A stretch of DNA of 64,000 bases, taken from Balanoglossus misakiensis (Eukaryota > Hemichordata). Made by a program: the position numbers and the translations under genes. Positions within the stretch are counted from its first letter, which is position 1, and every line of letters begins with the position of its first letter. The notes below the pieces were generated by a model. That model made no database searches. It was not told the DNA's origin and saw only the letters and a list, made by a program, of their open reading frames with translations. Shown here in pieces: positions 22,001-35,524 of this stretch. The stretch lies in assembly GCA_040954595.2 (NCBI GenBank), contig CM082589.2, forward strand, positions 5,518,001 through 5,582,000, written 5' to 3'.

Positions 22001-25000
22001 TTCATCATCATCATCCAACTTTTCTGTGGACTAGTGATGTTAAAATTCTTGTTATTGGAGATTTTTTGATGCTTTTTAAAGCTCTTCAATATATCTTCAA
22101 TATCTTCAATTCCAGATCGCAGAAATGGATGTGGACCTTTGCTCTGTTTTTCATGTCAGTATTGAACTACTCTTGTCGTAACGCCGTCCCCATTTCTGCC
22201 GTTGCTATGGGAACAGAACTAGGATGGGATAAAGCTCAAACTGTAAGTTTCATTAATTGGAAAGGAAGGGCACTTTTCTCATTTCACGAGCTCCACGCCA
22301 CCAGGAGTATGGCAAATATGACCATTTTCAGAATTTGTAACCCTTAGCTATGTACATATGTACAGAATCTTTTTTTAGAACTCAACAGATGGCTGCGCTG
22401 AGACATGTATCTTCATGTTTGGCCATGTGCACAGTGATTTGACATTACATTCATCAGATTGTCTGAGATTCATAAAATGTGATTGGATGTGTGCATCACT
22501 ACTTATATAAGAGGAAACAATTCAGAATATAGTAATTCCATTGCTTGAAATGGAATGATAAATTACTAAAACTGACCTGAGCTTTGTTTGTTAATATTTG
22601 CATCTTCAAAATTGTAGTATACAGATTAATAATGAAGGGAGATTGAGGATCTTTTCTAATTTTTTCATAGTACATGTAAACAACAAATACAAACATTGGA
22701 TTTCACCTCTTGTTTTTAGGGGCTCGTGCTGTCAAGTTTCTTCTGGGGTTACGCATTAACCCAGGTGCCCGCTGGGTATATCAGCGATGTGATTGGTGGA
22801 GACCAGGTGGTGACCTTGGCAGCCATTGGATGGGGTTCCCTGACTGTCGTTATGCCTTTCATTACCTCCATGTTCACTGACAAGTCGACGCAGATGACGG
22901 CTCTGGTCATCCAAAGGGTTATCTTTGGGATACTCCAAGGTGGGTGTGTCATGCATGATCAGTAACGTAACCATATTCAAATGTTAAAGAGTTAGATGTG
23001 CATACGGAGAACCATCTTAAAGCCCCTGTCTGTTAACTTAACACTGAATCAGTGTAAAGCAGTTTTATTTTCATACTACCCTATTCTACCAGGTATACCT
23101 TGACCACAGAGAATCTGAACCAATGAAAAGCCATTAATTTCCTCGTGTGTTGTGACGGTTGAATCAACACTTCATCTGCCACTCTTAAAGCATTATATCA
23201 GCCCTGCACTCATTTTTGTATTCCATATTGCTTTATGCCATTTTTTTAGCAAATTCAAATTTAGCAAGGCCAAACTTTCCCTGATCATCTTCCATCACAC
23301 ATCTCTGCTTCAGTCAGAAATGGTGAACATTTTAACTCATGGGACCAGTAGTTCCATATTTCAGAGTTTTCACTATTTCTGTCGTGCTGTAGCAATGGGA
23401 GCTACAGTGCCTAGGCTGCCATTTTTTAGTTGCTTTTCTTTCTGTTTTATTCCAGCCCTTCATTATCCTGCTGTTATCAGCCTCCTTAGTCAAAAAGCAC
23501 CAGCGGAGGGTAAAACCACTATTTATACAATAGTTGTGTCTGGCTCACCAGCAGGGTAAGCCGATTTTCTTTTTATATTTTTGTTGCATAAAAGGGAAGA
23601 AACATGTTTCGTTTCACAAGAGCGTTTTTAATGTTTTTTTGGCCACTACCAGGTAATTGTCAGAGTTTCTATGCATTTATAACATCCCTTTATGGTCAGT
23701 GGCATGTGTTACTGTAGCTTCCATCTGCATACATAATAGAAGCTGTTTATATAGGTTGAAAATCCTTGACAATATTTTTAATTTTGAGGATCATTTTTTT
23801 ACAGGGTTGTACTGTGTGGTAGCATAGGGTCATACTTACTGCAGCGATACACCTGGATGTCTGTCTTTTATGTTGCTGGCATTAGTGCTGTCGTCTGGGC
23901 CCTTTTCATCAGGCATTGTTTGATGGACAAAACGTGTAGCAGGGTGCAAGCGAAAAAATCAGCCTCAGAGCTACTCCACAGAAAGCAGGGTAGTGGATCA
24001 CAGAAAATGCCATGGAGACTGTGGTTTAGACATAGAGCATTTTGGTAAGTTCCCGAAGATTGTTGATTTATTAAATTATGTCTAACTAATATGATGTTAC
24101 CAATCAGTAGTCAGTTCGGTTGAAAAAAAACAGACAAGGAGTGACTTTTACCCTTTCACCACCATGGTTCAGTCCAAACCCATTGTTTCCTGGTAAAGTC
24201 AGACCTCGAAAGAGGGAAATGGGGGGGTGAAAGGGTTAAAGAGATAAAACAGCAGTAAAATCAAGGTTGCCCAGTGGTTTGAGTGACAGCGCCTAACTTT
24301 TTAATGAAATATTATCCAATAGTTACAGCTAATAGAGCTTTAAGTATTTGTATCACTTTGTCTTCTTTTTCCAAAAGGGGTATGATGACAGCTGGCTTCT
24401 GTAGTGGATTCGCCTTCTACCTCCTCTTTTCTTGGATGCCAACATACTTCGAAGAAAATTTTCCAGGAGAAAAGGTGAGCGCATGAAATGAAATTAAGGT
24501 ATTTTTTGTCCATCGCATGCACTCCAAAACCAAGTGATTCTAAGCAAGGAGCTGGTTGTTCCTAAGATTCACAAGGCATCATTAACATTTATTCAGATGT
24601 AATGATATTGATATCAAAGATATTTTCATGTTAAATGTCACATACTTTTTGTAAATCAATTGTTTATTTCTGCACCACATTGTACAAATAATTCAAAAGC
24701 AACATACTCTAGATGTTTGTAGGTTATGATTATATGGGCACATCTTAGTCTAGTATTTTTTTTAAAAGTAATGTACTGTGTTTACGGTAATTATTGTCCT
24801 TCAGATAATTTTCAGCTAATAAAGAGTGCCATAATTATCACAAGGCCACCTGTAAATTCTCAGACACTATGCTCATTCACACAGGGCTGGGTGTTTAATG
24901 TAGTCCCGTGGCTTGTAAGTGCGCCTTCGAGAATTACAGCAGGAATCATAGCAGATAGGCTGATATCTCGATATTCTGTGACGGCCAGTCGAAAGATTAT

Positions 25001-25688
25001 ACAGGTGGGTATTTCACTTTTCACACCTCAACATTCTGTACTGTAGTTCATTTCTAGCCAAGTCAGTGGTCTACATCTCTTCTGTCTCCTGTGTTTGGTT
25101 ACTAAAAGGCAAATTTTGCAATTTTTTTTTTATTATTTTGAACAGGCTGTATATGCAATAGGTATTACAAGCTGTCTGTTGGTCTTCCCATATCTCAAAT
25201 CGTATGCGGCATCCCTCGCTGTCATAACGTGTGTACTCATGTTCGATAGCTTGAATTCTGCCAGCACTTCAATCAACCCTCAAGATCTTGCCCCTGATTG
25301 GGCTGGTATTGTTTACGGTGAGTTTCACTGTGATGATTATTTCAATTGTGTATGGGGTATGCTTTAGTGTGTATAGAATGTGTGTTCGATTATCAAGTTG
25401 AAAATATTATTTCTTTTTAATTGGGAGTTGTTTGAAGAATTGCTAAAATAAAAAGAATATTAATAAACGACCAAACATTACTCAAAAATTGTCTCGTATT
25501 TTTTTATCTTCTCTGCAGGCTTTTATAACAGCGCCAATTCCATACCAGGATTCTTTGGTGTGTATATCAGTGGCTACATTCTCCACTTGACGGGCAGCTG
25601 GGCATCTGTCTTCAACTCAACAGCAGTCATCTGTGCAATAGGGGCTGTCTCATTCATTGTCTTTGGAAGTGGAGAACCTATTCACTGA
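21207..25688 (+). CDS. SLC17A9-like transporter B
   Basis: Exons: 21207-21364, 22116-22242, 22720-22939, 23456-23555, 23805-24044, 24378-24474, 24885-25004, 25146-25317 and 25519-25688. They sum to 1404 nt, 467 residues plus stop, with all phases consistent. A cytosolic N-terminus of about 52 residues precedes TM1 with CRNAVPISAV. Then come GLVLSSFFWGYALTQ, a TM4 arginine in IQRVIFGILQG, LHYPAVISLLSQK, TYFEENFPGEK, GWVFNVVPWLV and NPQDLAPDWAG. Of the four paralogues, its exon 4 (LISLLSQK-like) and exon 7 look closest to vertebrate SLC17A9. The likely role is vesicular or lysosomal uptake of nucleotides; substrate is inferred. Intron 1 holds a long (ATC)n run and intron 5 a MITE. AATAAA lies at 26629. 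Confidence 0.9.
21896..22016. repeat. (ATC)n microsatellite in gene B intron 1
   Basis: About 120 bp of nearly pure trinucleotide. The polyisoleucine, polyaspartate and polymethionine frames here are artefacts. Confidence 0.97.
24147..24239. mobile_element. MITE-like 93-bp repeat in gene B intron 5
   Basis: Inverted ends TTACCCTTTCACC and GGTGAAAGGGTTAA. It is the sister copy of 16074-16166. Confidence 0.6.
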
Positions 25689-26628
25689 TCAAGTCCACAA
25701 CTCTAATCACATTTTCCTATTTTCAGCCATTTTACCCATGATGCAAAATTCAAAATGGCTGTCGTAGAATTGTGAGATAAAATGAAACTCAAAGTCAGAG
25801 TCCACAACTCTTGCCTGGATATGTGACTGTGTGGCGGCGTATCCATGTTGGTTTTAAAGGGAGAGGAGCTTATACTTTTAGTTTTAATATTTTCAGTGTT
25901 TTTATTGTGTATCTACAACAGTTTCTTGTTGTTCTCGACATATATACTTATAACCAGCATACATGTATGTATTTATAACCAGTAGTGTTCATATTAATAT
26001 TTGAATTTTAGTTTTCCAGCAATGTATACAATGCATGGATTTTTGAGGCTGTTTTCTGTTGTGGGACAGATTATACATATCTTTATCTCAGGAAGATAAG
26101 CTGTGTAGTTCGCAACCTTGATCGATATAAAAGGGTAAACATCAGGTTTGTAAGTTACAGCTTCATATTCATTTACAGTATGAAGGCCTAAAACTTTTGA
26201 CACTCATTTATTTTACATGAACATCTGACAAAGGCAAGTATATTTTGAGAATTAATACTTTAATATATGTTTTTTAGTACACACAGATATGACTTTTTTT
26301 TAAAATAATGGATGTCTCTGCAGGCGGACTCTTAATACTTGAGAATATTTTAAGAGACTTAAAACTTGCTGATAGTGATAGTTTTAATTGTGAATCATAA
26401 AGCTTACAGTTCAATTGATAACATGATTTTGTTTAATATGGTTTAGTTTTAGCATTAAGTTCACTCATTTTTGTGAGACCTTAATTTGTAATATTCACGG
26501 AGATAAGTATCTGTATATCTTTCTTTTTAACTTTTTTTTTCTGTAAGAATAATATTTTAACTATGTAAAAGATATTGGTATAAGGAAACCTTTTAGATGT
26601 TCTTTTTATTATTATAAAATTACTTTGG

Positions 26629-26634
26629 AATAAA
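26629..26634 (+). terminator. Polyadenylation signal AATAAA, gene B
   Basis: AATAAA about 940 nt after the gene B stop, followed by a T-rich tract. 25689 to about 26650 is the likely 3' UTR. Confidence 0.6.
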
Positions 26635-26895
26635 AATGCTTATTTTTCTCTACTATTTCTGGTTGATTTTTTGCTTCCATTTCAGTAAACCAAAAGACTG
26701 GTGTCAGCACCAGGGATTTTTCGAACTATGATTGGTTGGAGTCAGGGTTTATCCTTAACTAGAAGACCTGGATCTTCACTTGGTGATTATTTCTCGCCAA
26801 ATGTGCTTATCCGCAACCAAATACCCTCATTTGCCGTTTATAGCCTCTAAATGATAACAGGGACAGCCAAGCAAGGCAATGTACAACACATCTTG

Positions 26896-26901
26896 TTTAT
26901 T
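26896..26901 (-). terminator. Polyadenylation signal AATAAA, gene C
   Basis: AATAAA on the minus strand about 400 nt after the gene C stop at 27305. The 3' ends of B and C face each other with only about 250 bp between signals. Confidence 0.45.
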
Positions 26902-27304
26902 ATATTTATGGCCATGATGGGCCATGCATCACTGAAAATGAATACAGATAATAAAAGCACCATATATTTAATATCAAGTGTGTCGACAGCCTCATTTGAT
27001 GAGGAAATGTCACAGGCAAGTTGGGCAATGTATGAAAAATCACAAAGCCTCTACAGTTCTATTCCAACCCTGATGTTATTAAAGTATGTACCTTTAGAGT
27101 TGTTGTGCGTGTTCGGGTATAATATTGAAAATTTAACTCCCCCATTCTTGTGAGCTCAGGAACATTTCCATCATTTTGAGTTCCCCTGAAAATAGTTCGC
27201 TTGTCTTCACCGTTCGGTAGGTGAAAGAATAACAGAACGTTTGTAAATTCGCAGCGATTCAGCCACCCGAAGAATGCCCAGGAACTTTACGCGTCTGGCG
27301 CTCC

Positions 27305-30300
27305 TTAGTAATCAAACACCACTTGTTCTCCAGATCCGAAGACCACGTACACCAGCCATCCCAGAAGATGAATGGCGGCCATCAAACTGAAGACGATGCT
27401 CCAACTGTTGAAGTACTCCAGGATGTGGCCACTGAGATAGACGCCGAGAAATCCGGGTATTGCACCGCACGTATTCATTACACCTGGTCAGTAAAACAAT
27501 ATTCATATTCTAAAGTTCATAGGTCAAATATGCGGTATATTATACATGGCCAGTTGCAAAGGCAAACACAAAACGATATAGAACAGCACGTGTGCAGACA
27601 ATCAACAAAAAACAAAGAAACAAGTTAGGTCTGTGAAAGAAAGATAAATGGACCTCTGGCAAAAAGAACCAGGAAGTCCGCTGTTTTTCGAAAATAGTTT
27701 CCACATCCTGCCCCACTTGTGACCCCCACCATATATCAATCTCTAAGAAAATAAGTTGTTAAGACTTCTTCATGAGGACATTTTTTACTTCAAATTCAAA
27801 GAGAGGAAACTTACCATAAACTGCGCCAGCGTGTTCTGGAACCAAGTCTTGCGGATTTGCATACGATCCCGCCGACCCAAAACCACCGATCATTAGTGAA
27901 AATGTCACAATGAACAAAGCTGTCGTGTAGCAATGGGTATGTCCAACCAGGAAAAAAGCGGTTATTTGCGATAATGAGTGTACTGTCTGAAACAGAAATT
28001 GTTCAAAATTTTCTTAGATTAATATTTTCAAGCGATATCAAGCTGCAACATAAAGCTGTATTTCCCATTCTTAAACATGGCAAAAATCGGCCATCTTGAA
28101 ATTGTGTCGACCATATGAGATACTTACTTGTAAAAATTTTCTCGTTATCGTTATACTTATGCCGTGTTTGATAAGTCTATCAGCAACATAACCACTAATG
28201 AAATTTGTTATCAACAGGAACAGCCAGGGCAGTACGTTGTAAACCCAACCCTGGAAAAAAATGCAAACATGCGGATGGTAAGTTAGAATAAAATGAAATG
28301 CCCCTGCAGCAGAGCTGGTGTTGCACATGAATTGACCAAGTATTGGATGCCAGTTTTCAGTGATACTAGTAGATTCCCAAATACAGCAACAAATTTACAT
28401 TAAAGCCCCATGAGCTGCAAATTTTTAACATGTTTGTCAGTTTGTCTCACAATGTGTGTTCCAATATGGCCTCCAGCCTTAACAATTTGGGAAATTATCT
28501 TGGAATCTATTTTCAAACTGTACTAATATTAGACCATACAGATGTACCGGTATGCACTGGAGTATATAAAAGTATCATAAATATTCAATATGAGCACATG
28601 TAGAAGAGTTTAACATTTTAGTATAATATTTAGTTGGAGTTAGCACTTACCTTTTCGTTTGGATAATTTTCTTCAAAGAATGTTGGCAGCCACGATAGTG
28701 TTAAATGCCATGAATATGAGGTACAGATATACATAAAGATCATCGCCCTAAAGAAATAATTATATGTAAACATATTCACTAGTGGCAGTTGCACATATTC
28801 AATGATGTTGTCAAAATGTGGATATCCTCTATACCGCAAGGTTTGTCTTATAATGGATGACTGCACGCAACTTGGAGTGGTGTGGGGGGAAAAACTGGAG
28901 TGTGCTTACCAAAAACCCCTATGTCTCGCTAAGGTTGTCCATATAGTCTTGGTTGTTGGCAAAGTAGTAAGTGCTCTAGTTTTGATCCTAGTACATGGAT
29001 GTAGACACCTCTTTTTCATGAGGAATACCCGCACTACAATTGCAGAAACGGTTGCCAAGGCGCCAAAGACGTAGTAAATGATATGCCAGCCATTAGTTGC
29101 GAGAAGGTAGGATCCCAAACTCCCAGAAAGTACATTCCTTAAATGTGGGCAAAAAATAGCATTAATAAGTTCATGATGATGATATATTTTCCATTCTGAC
29201 AATAAAAACATGAAAAACACAGGATTTTGGTTTAACGGAAGCTCTGTTGTGCTGGAGGATGCCGACATGAAGTGACTGGATATATTTTCCTGGAATGATA
29301 TGATACCCAATGTTGTTGTTTACCCAGCCACGGTTCCGGATCCAACAGCCGTGTAGAAGAAGGATCTGTTCTCCATTACCACTCTGGAGGCAGCTATACT
29401 CGATATCGTTGGATAATGGAAACCTGCGTAGATAGGAAATATTAGTAATCATCATTCTCTCGCATTGTCAAAAATCACATTCACCCAGAATCAATGGTAT
29501 TCATGCTTATTTTAAATACTACATTAACGAAACTTATCGTACAGCTGTAATAAAATACATAGAATCACGTTTGGAAAGTTAAGACGGTTTGCCTGTTATA
29601 TTCATTGAAAATATTCAGAAAAAAATAAATTGGTTGGTCACATGTTCACCTGAGCTTGTACTATTATTGTGGTACGGACAAATTTGATTGGAAGCTCTTT
29701 TCTGAAGTGTGGCACCCATTTAATATACCAAGACACAATTTTGAAATTTACAAATAGAGCTGTACTACCTACCTGTCACAATGCCAAAAATAATCCTGTT
29801 TATTACAAGGAAGGTGAGCTGCGACGATTTGTCATCAAATGCATACGCACAGAAGGGATACACAATTGTTAAGGGGCCCCAGACAAGTGTTGCTATGGTA
29901 ACCACTTGGTCACCCCCGAAGCGGTCGCTCAGGAAACCGGACAGAATTGTTGTAGTGACGTAGCCCCAGTAGAAACTGGACAAGATGAGACCCTGGAAGT
30001 AATTTGAGAGTTTACACTTTATAACATTCTGATGTAAATATGGACAGTATTTATATTTCATAAATAACCAGATTAGTTATAATTGTTTGTGCAACCCATC
30101 AGTCTGCTCTGAAAATAAAATCATGAAAATAATGCGAAAAATAGCAGCTACCAGAAATATGACAATATTTTACCGTTTCCGACTTGTCCCAGTCGAACTC
30201 CTTGGACATAGCAACAGCACTTAAAGGCATGCAGTTTCGACAAGCGTATGTTAACATTGTCAAGGTGAAAAATGCTGTTGCCCATGCTATAACTTCTTTC

Positions 30301-31049
30301 CTGAAGGAAAAAAGGGGAATCTGATGACATGATTATATTGAAGACAATCTAATATTCAGTTGCGTCTATAAATTGACCATATAATAATATGCTAATAATA
30401 TTTAAATCATGTTAGAGTGACTTTAATCAAGTCCTGAAGATGAGGTCATCTCACCCTGGCAGCGAACTTTGACCTCACCCGCGAGGTCATTATTAGCATA
30501 TTAATGGAAGTCACTTCCATCCAGTGGGCAAAACCTTGAGAGCTTCTTGGAAACTTGGCTGAAATACGTAATTGGACCCCCAAAAAAATTCACCGTAGGA
30601 GCTTTGGGACTAGAAATAATCAGAGTTCCGGCTGGTGTAAGTAGTTTTATTGAATTACGTTCACTTTGCTTTCTTTTGCCGTTCAAATGTTCCGACCCAT
30701 CAGCTCTCGCACGGTACATCTGCGTTTCCATAGCTACCGTACACAGTGTCGTTAAGGCCGCTACAATCGTTACAATCTTATTAAAATCAGGTGTAGATAT
30801 GGGTAGACAGTCTAGCTACTTCCACCATCCATCATAGCTCAGCGTGGCAAGGCGATGTCACAGCCCTGCCACACAGAACTATCGGGCCGGTTGGCATGAC
30901 TGTGAATGATGAAGCGCAACTTACCTGTTCCAATAATTTCCGATATAGTCGATTGCGTGATCATTGATCACTACATCTTCTGTGATTAGCTGCTTGTTGT
31001 CCTCGTCGGGCTCCTCAGAGAGTTCGGTCGGGTCCAACGTACCCAACAT
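27305..31049 (-). CDS. SLC17A9-like transporter C
   Basis: Exons in transcript order: 31049-30925, 30300-30174, 29992-29773, 29423-29324, 29137-28910, 28747-28651, 28250-28128, 27986-27815 and 27483-27305. They sum to 1371 nt, 456 residues plus stop. TM1 has CRNCMPLSAV, then GLILSSFYWGY, GGDQVVTIATLVWG, the TM4 arginine in INRIIFG, GWVYNVLPW and NPQDLVPEHAG. The acidic N-terminus contains DNKQLI, fitting the [DE]xxxL[LI] endosome/lysosome sorting pattern. It is clearly closer to gene D (shared RCLHPCTR loop and LVWGPLTI) than to A or B. Exon 9 is extended, ending VVFDY. It is probably a vesicular or lysosomal organic anion carrier, but A/B-like substrate use should not be assumed. Confidence 0.88.
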
Positions 31050-31780
31050 ATTGCACACAGAATGAGATGAACAACAATGCTTCACATACGAGAGTGGACT
31101 CAGCTGACCTGACCATCAACTTTGAACTGTCATGCGCATTGGGTGTGTGCGTCCAAATTTAGCTACAGGCGGTTCAAAAATAGACGAGAAAGTTACTGTT
31201 GTGTCTAAAGTCACAATAAAATACTCATTTAAATGATACCATTCATGCCTTTATTCTCTAAATACAAGTGAAAATTTACTCTCGTCTCTTGGTGACAATA
31301 CGCATGATACGTACAGTGCGCCCGCGCGCCCCGGACGCGCGCGCACCCCAGCCATTGACATATGTCGGTATCGTATATATCGTACAAACAAACATAATTA
31401 TGCTGATAAAGTACGATCAGCAAGGATAATATATACGTGGATTTCCATAAGTAAGAAGGTCATATCGTTTAAGGTCATTAGGTCATATCAGGATAGGGCA
31501 AGGCACACAGACACTATTCAAACAAAGCGATCACAGTCGAAACTATATCGACAACCGTCCTGGTATTTTTGTCTACGAACGTACATATGTGCACCAACAC
31601 GGTTCCTACTGGTGACTCGACATCAACGTTCCACATTTATTTATTGTGTGAAAGCTGGGTTCATAAAAATTCTGTCACTGATTAATGGTCTGTCTGGCTC
31701 TGTAGGCAAAACGTGTTTCACCGTACCATGGACGTCAATCATCATATCTGTGTTTAATAGTACACGTAGTATAATCCAAC
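31050..31780. promoter_or_regulatory. Divergent intergenic region between genes C and D
   Basis: 731 bp lie between head-to-head start codons. It contains a GC-rich patch of alternating CG/GC bases at about 31318-31347, unlike the AT-rich surroundings. No specific site was identified. Confidence 0.5.
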
Positions 31781-34700
31781 ATGTCGGACACACTAGAAAT
31801 GGACGAATTCAGTGAAGAAATGGCTTCGGCGACCACGAAATTGACAAGAGACGATGTGTCAGTGGCAGCTGTAAACTACCACCACGATCAAGGTCATTTG
31901 AGCAAGTACTGTATGTTCACCAAACTTCCATGTCAAGCAGATCTGACAAATCATAATGTAGGTCATACCCCAATCTGATTAAAATCAGATGTATAGGAAA
32001 CGGTGTACGTATGCAAGGGTGGTGTTGTGGTTTCTAATATAGACTATTGTTCTTTCAACAGGAAGGGATCAATAATATGGGCAATAGCACTGTTCACACT
32101 AACATCTTTGACATATGCATGTCGAAACTGTATGCCATTAAGCGCCGTCGCCATGTCAACGGAGTTCGGCTGGGACAAAACTGAAACGGTGAGGATGGGG
32201 TCTATCGTCAATACCAATGCAAGAAAGTGCTGTATACCAATAATTTTATACAAATCGTTCTTTAATATTTGAAAAGTAAGAAATGGCCTTGATTTGTATA
32301 CATTTCAATATTCCCAACTATGGGTCTTTATGGCAAACTCTCAAAGAAGGAACCTTTACCCATAAATATAAATATCCTAACAAAAGTTGTTTATGGGGTT
32401 AGTTGCAAATGCAATATTTCAAAGATAGTGGTATTACATTTGCAGGGTCTTGTGTTATCGAGCTACTTTTGGGGATACGTGCTGACACAAATGCCCTCGG
32501 GTTTTCTAAGTGACCGCATCGGTGGTGACCAGGTGATTACCATAGCAACACTTGTGTGGGGCCCTCTGACGATTATTTATCCGTTCTGTGCGTATGCGTT
32601 TGAAGACAAGTCATCACAGCTAACGTTTCTCGTTATGAACAGAATTGTCTTCGGGATGGCGACAGGTATGTGGTGGCTATCAATCCCCTTTTCTGTGTGA
32701 TTGCAATTCACCTCTCCAATTTATATTGATCTGATACAACCGCCAAATATTGAAAATAACAAGTGGTCTTTCTCTGAAATGTGCGATTTTTGTGGGTTAT
32801 TAATGACTAAAATTCTGTACCTACATGTAATGTATACCAGTGATCATACCTGTGCGATATGTGTAGCCAAACCAAGAATACATACTGTAAAACCCTTTAT
32901 TTGCGCGAGTTAAAATTTTCGCGATATCGAGAGAGGCCACTGTTTCGCGAGTATTAATTTTGCGTTCTCTTATTTCATTCACTGCATCGTTATCTTGAAA
33001 AAAAAATTACGCGACTTTCTAATTTCACGCTATTTTGGCTCTCGCGTATTTCGCGAAAATTAATTGCTCGCGAAAATAAAGTGTTTTACAACTGACGAAT
33101 AACCGTATTTTAACCCTTCAGGGCTACGTCAGCCATTACTGGTAAATTGAAATTTGTTAGTTCGTCCGTTTATTATCCTTTAAACGGCTTCTTTCCTCCA
33201 CACAGGGTTCCACTTCCCAACTTTATCTAATATAAGTGCATCGACAATCGTGAAAGAGAACAGAAGTTTCTTCTATACGGTGATCAATGCGGGCGCTACT
33301 GCGGGGTAAGTGTGTGTGTGTGTGGGGGGGATACACGCTTCTTGGCAAAAAGATTAGAATCAGTAGGAGAAAGATACGTCTTCAATTATGCAAGGGCGTA
33401 TCAACACAAAGCCTAAATGTTTTCTGTCAATTAAAAGTGTCGACGTTTCTTGACCCTAATTCAGTCGCTGACTTGGGAGTATTTACGACTGAAAATCCCA
33501 ACAACCAAACTTTGAGTTTTCGTATTTCTCGGTCATAAGAGGAGTATGGACGATGAGCTTATGTGTTTAAAACTTATACTCGTTCCCTTCTCAGTGAAGG
33601 TCTGTAAATGTACATCCTGACCATTCATGGTTTTGCATTCCCATAAGGACCATCTTTTCGGGAAGTGCCGGATCGTATATGTTAGAGACTTACGGCTGGC
33701 CTCTGAGCTTTTACGTTCTCGGCGGACTTTCAACAGCATGGGCAATCGCAATGCGAATATTCCTTTTGAAACGGAGATGCCTACATCCATGTACACGCGT
33801 CCAACAAACCTCCGCAAAGTACGTCCCGACCACAAAACAGACATGGGCAACTTTATTGAAGCACAGATGCTTTTGGTAAGTGGGTCATTTTCTGTAGTGT
33901 TGAGTCCAATAGTCATTTCATTCATCCTAAAGACAGAGTTACATGGATACTAGTATGTCAATCGGATTAAGGCATTCCACGATTCACGATCATCGATTGA
34001 AAACGCGATCGATCAGCAAAAAGTCGATTTCTTAAAACATAATATGTGGACACACATTCTAAAGATTAAACCAACATGGTATACGTATAATTTTCAGCCG
34101 TTAAACTAATTTTCTGTACTGCAGGGCAATGATCTTCATAAACATCACTGGTTCATACACGTGGAATTTAACAATTTCCTGGCTTCCAACGTTTTTTGAG
34201 GAACGATTTCCAGGACAAAAGGTACATTACAAAGATTATTAGATATTATAGTATGAAATGTCTTTCTTCATTTCAACAAAGCGGAAACAACAAAGCCTTC
34301 ATTTTCAACCGGACCACATAGATTTTTGTAAAGGTACATTAATTACCTGCTGTTCTAACACGATCCCAATCAGTAGAATGTTCAGGTCCAAAGCAACGTA
34401 TTACATGAAATAATTTCTATTATAGGGCTGGGTTTTCAATGTGGTGCCATGGACATTTGCCCTAATTCCAGAACTTCTGTGTGGCAAAATAGCTGATAAA
34501 CTCATGAAGAAAGGTGTGAGTACAACGGCCACGAGAAAGTTCTTACAGGTCAGTGTATAACATTACATAATAGTTCACCAAGGCGTGGAGGAGGGGGTTG
34601 TCAATACATTAGATTACTCGGTTCATTCGCCAATCCACATTACATGCTAGACCAGCTAAAAATGATTAGGTGAATTTCACTTGTATTTCAGACAATACAG

Positions 34701-35342
34701 TCATTGACATGTGACAGGTTACTTTTTAGTGGGTCGCACCAACTGCTACGTCACCGCCCTGGTACTCGTCACATTCTCAGTTACCATGGGAGCGTTTGGA
34801 TCGGCGGGGGCATATGCAATTCCGCAGGACTTGGTTCCATCACATGCTGGGGCAGTTTACGGTGAGTGGTCCGGGTGAGTGGTGTAGTGTGCCTGACTTG
34901 CTGTTCAGTACAAGCTACGTTGCCTATGATTGAACGAATGAATGAATGAATGAATGAATGAATGGGCGGACGGACGGTAAAACGAACGACATAATCAATT
35001 CTATCACTCAATTTGCAGTAACATTCAATCAATTTTGGGTGCGTCGAACGCAACATTTGCAGAACCTGTGGATTGGACGTAATGTTCGTGCACACGAAAT
35101 TACATGTACGCACATGCGCATAAGACGATCGTCGACGTCCTTTAAAATGATGTATGTTTAATGTTTCCCCAGGTGTAAGACACACATGTGGCTCATTGGC
35201 TGGATTTTTTGGTGTTTACGTCAGTGGTTATTTACTGGAATATTTCGACAGTTGGAGCGCCGTATTCACTTTGGGATCAAGCATAACTTTCGCTGGCTGG
35301 GCGGTGTTTACTATTTTCGGATCTGCAGAACAATTACTATAG
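31781..35342 (+). CDS. SLC17A9-like transporter D, with a 2-nt deletion in exon 8
   Basis: Exons: 31781-31905, 32062-32188, 32446-32665, 33206-33305, 33648-33875, 34125-34221, 34426-34548, 34692-34861 and 35173-35342. Exons 1-7 are intact and in phase, with CRNCMPLSAV, GLVLSSYFWGYVLTQ, the TM4 arginine in MNRIVFG and GWVFNVVPWT. Exon 8 is 170 nt where A, B and C have 172. The missing two bases fall in the first 37 nt, before the codon series for GRTNCYVTAL. Reading on therefore loses IPQDLVPSHAG and the last TM helices, although those codons and exon 9 (GVRHTCGSLAGFFG) look conserved in their own frame. It may be a recent pseudogene, a null allele or a sequence error. The intron 1 donor (GTACTG) is weak and least certain. 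Confidence 0.75.
32885..33091. mobile_element. MITE with TCGCGAAA-rich inverted ends in gene D intron 3
   Basis: The left end CTGTAAAACCCTTTATTTGC and the right end, reading TTGTAAAACACTTTATTTTC on the other strand, are inverted. The interior is rich in TTTCGCGA-type motifs. It is 207 bp and non-coding. A single end of the same family lies at 57429-57460. Confidence 0.7.
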
Positions 35343-35524
35343 ACGAGGAGAATTCGTGAAAAAAGGATAGTGTCTTGCTATATGAATGACATTCTCAAGT
35401 TGAACGAAATAACCCTTTTGCAGTATATTGAGAAGCGATTTGACTTTTCAAAGCCGTGTTAATCATGATTGGTAATGGTTGTCACAGCCCATAACTTTAA
35501 CCATTCACATCTTTCGCCTCCAAA

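Noticed and set aside
21803-22089. Polyisoleucine, polyaspartate and polymethionine frames
   Set aside because: Translation of the (ATC)n repeat inside gene B intron 1.
23330-23455. Possible second exon 4 in gene B (a Phe-His-Tyr stretch after TTTCAG)
   Set aside because: The Phe-His-Tyr codons are in the wrong phase and nothing after them resembles exon 4.
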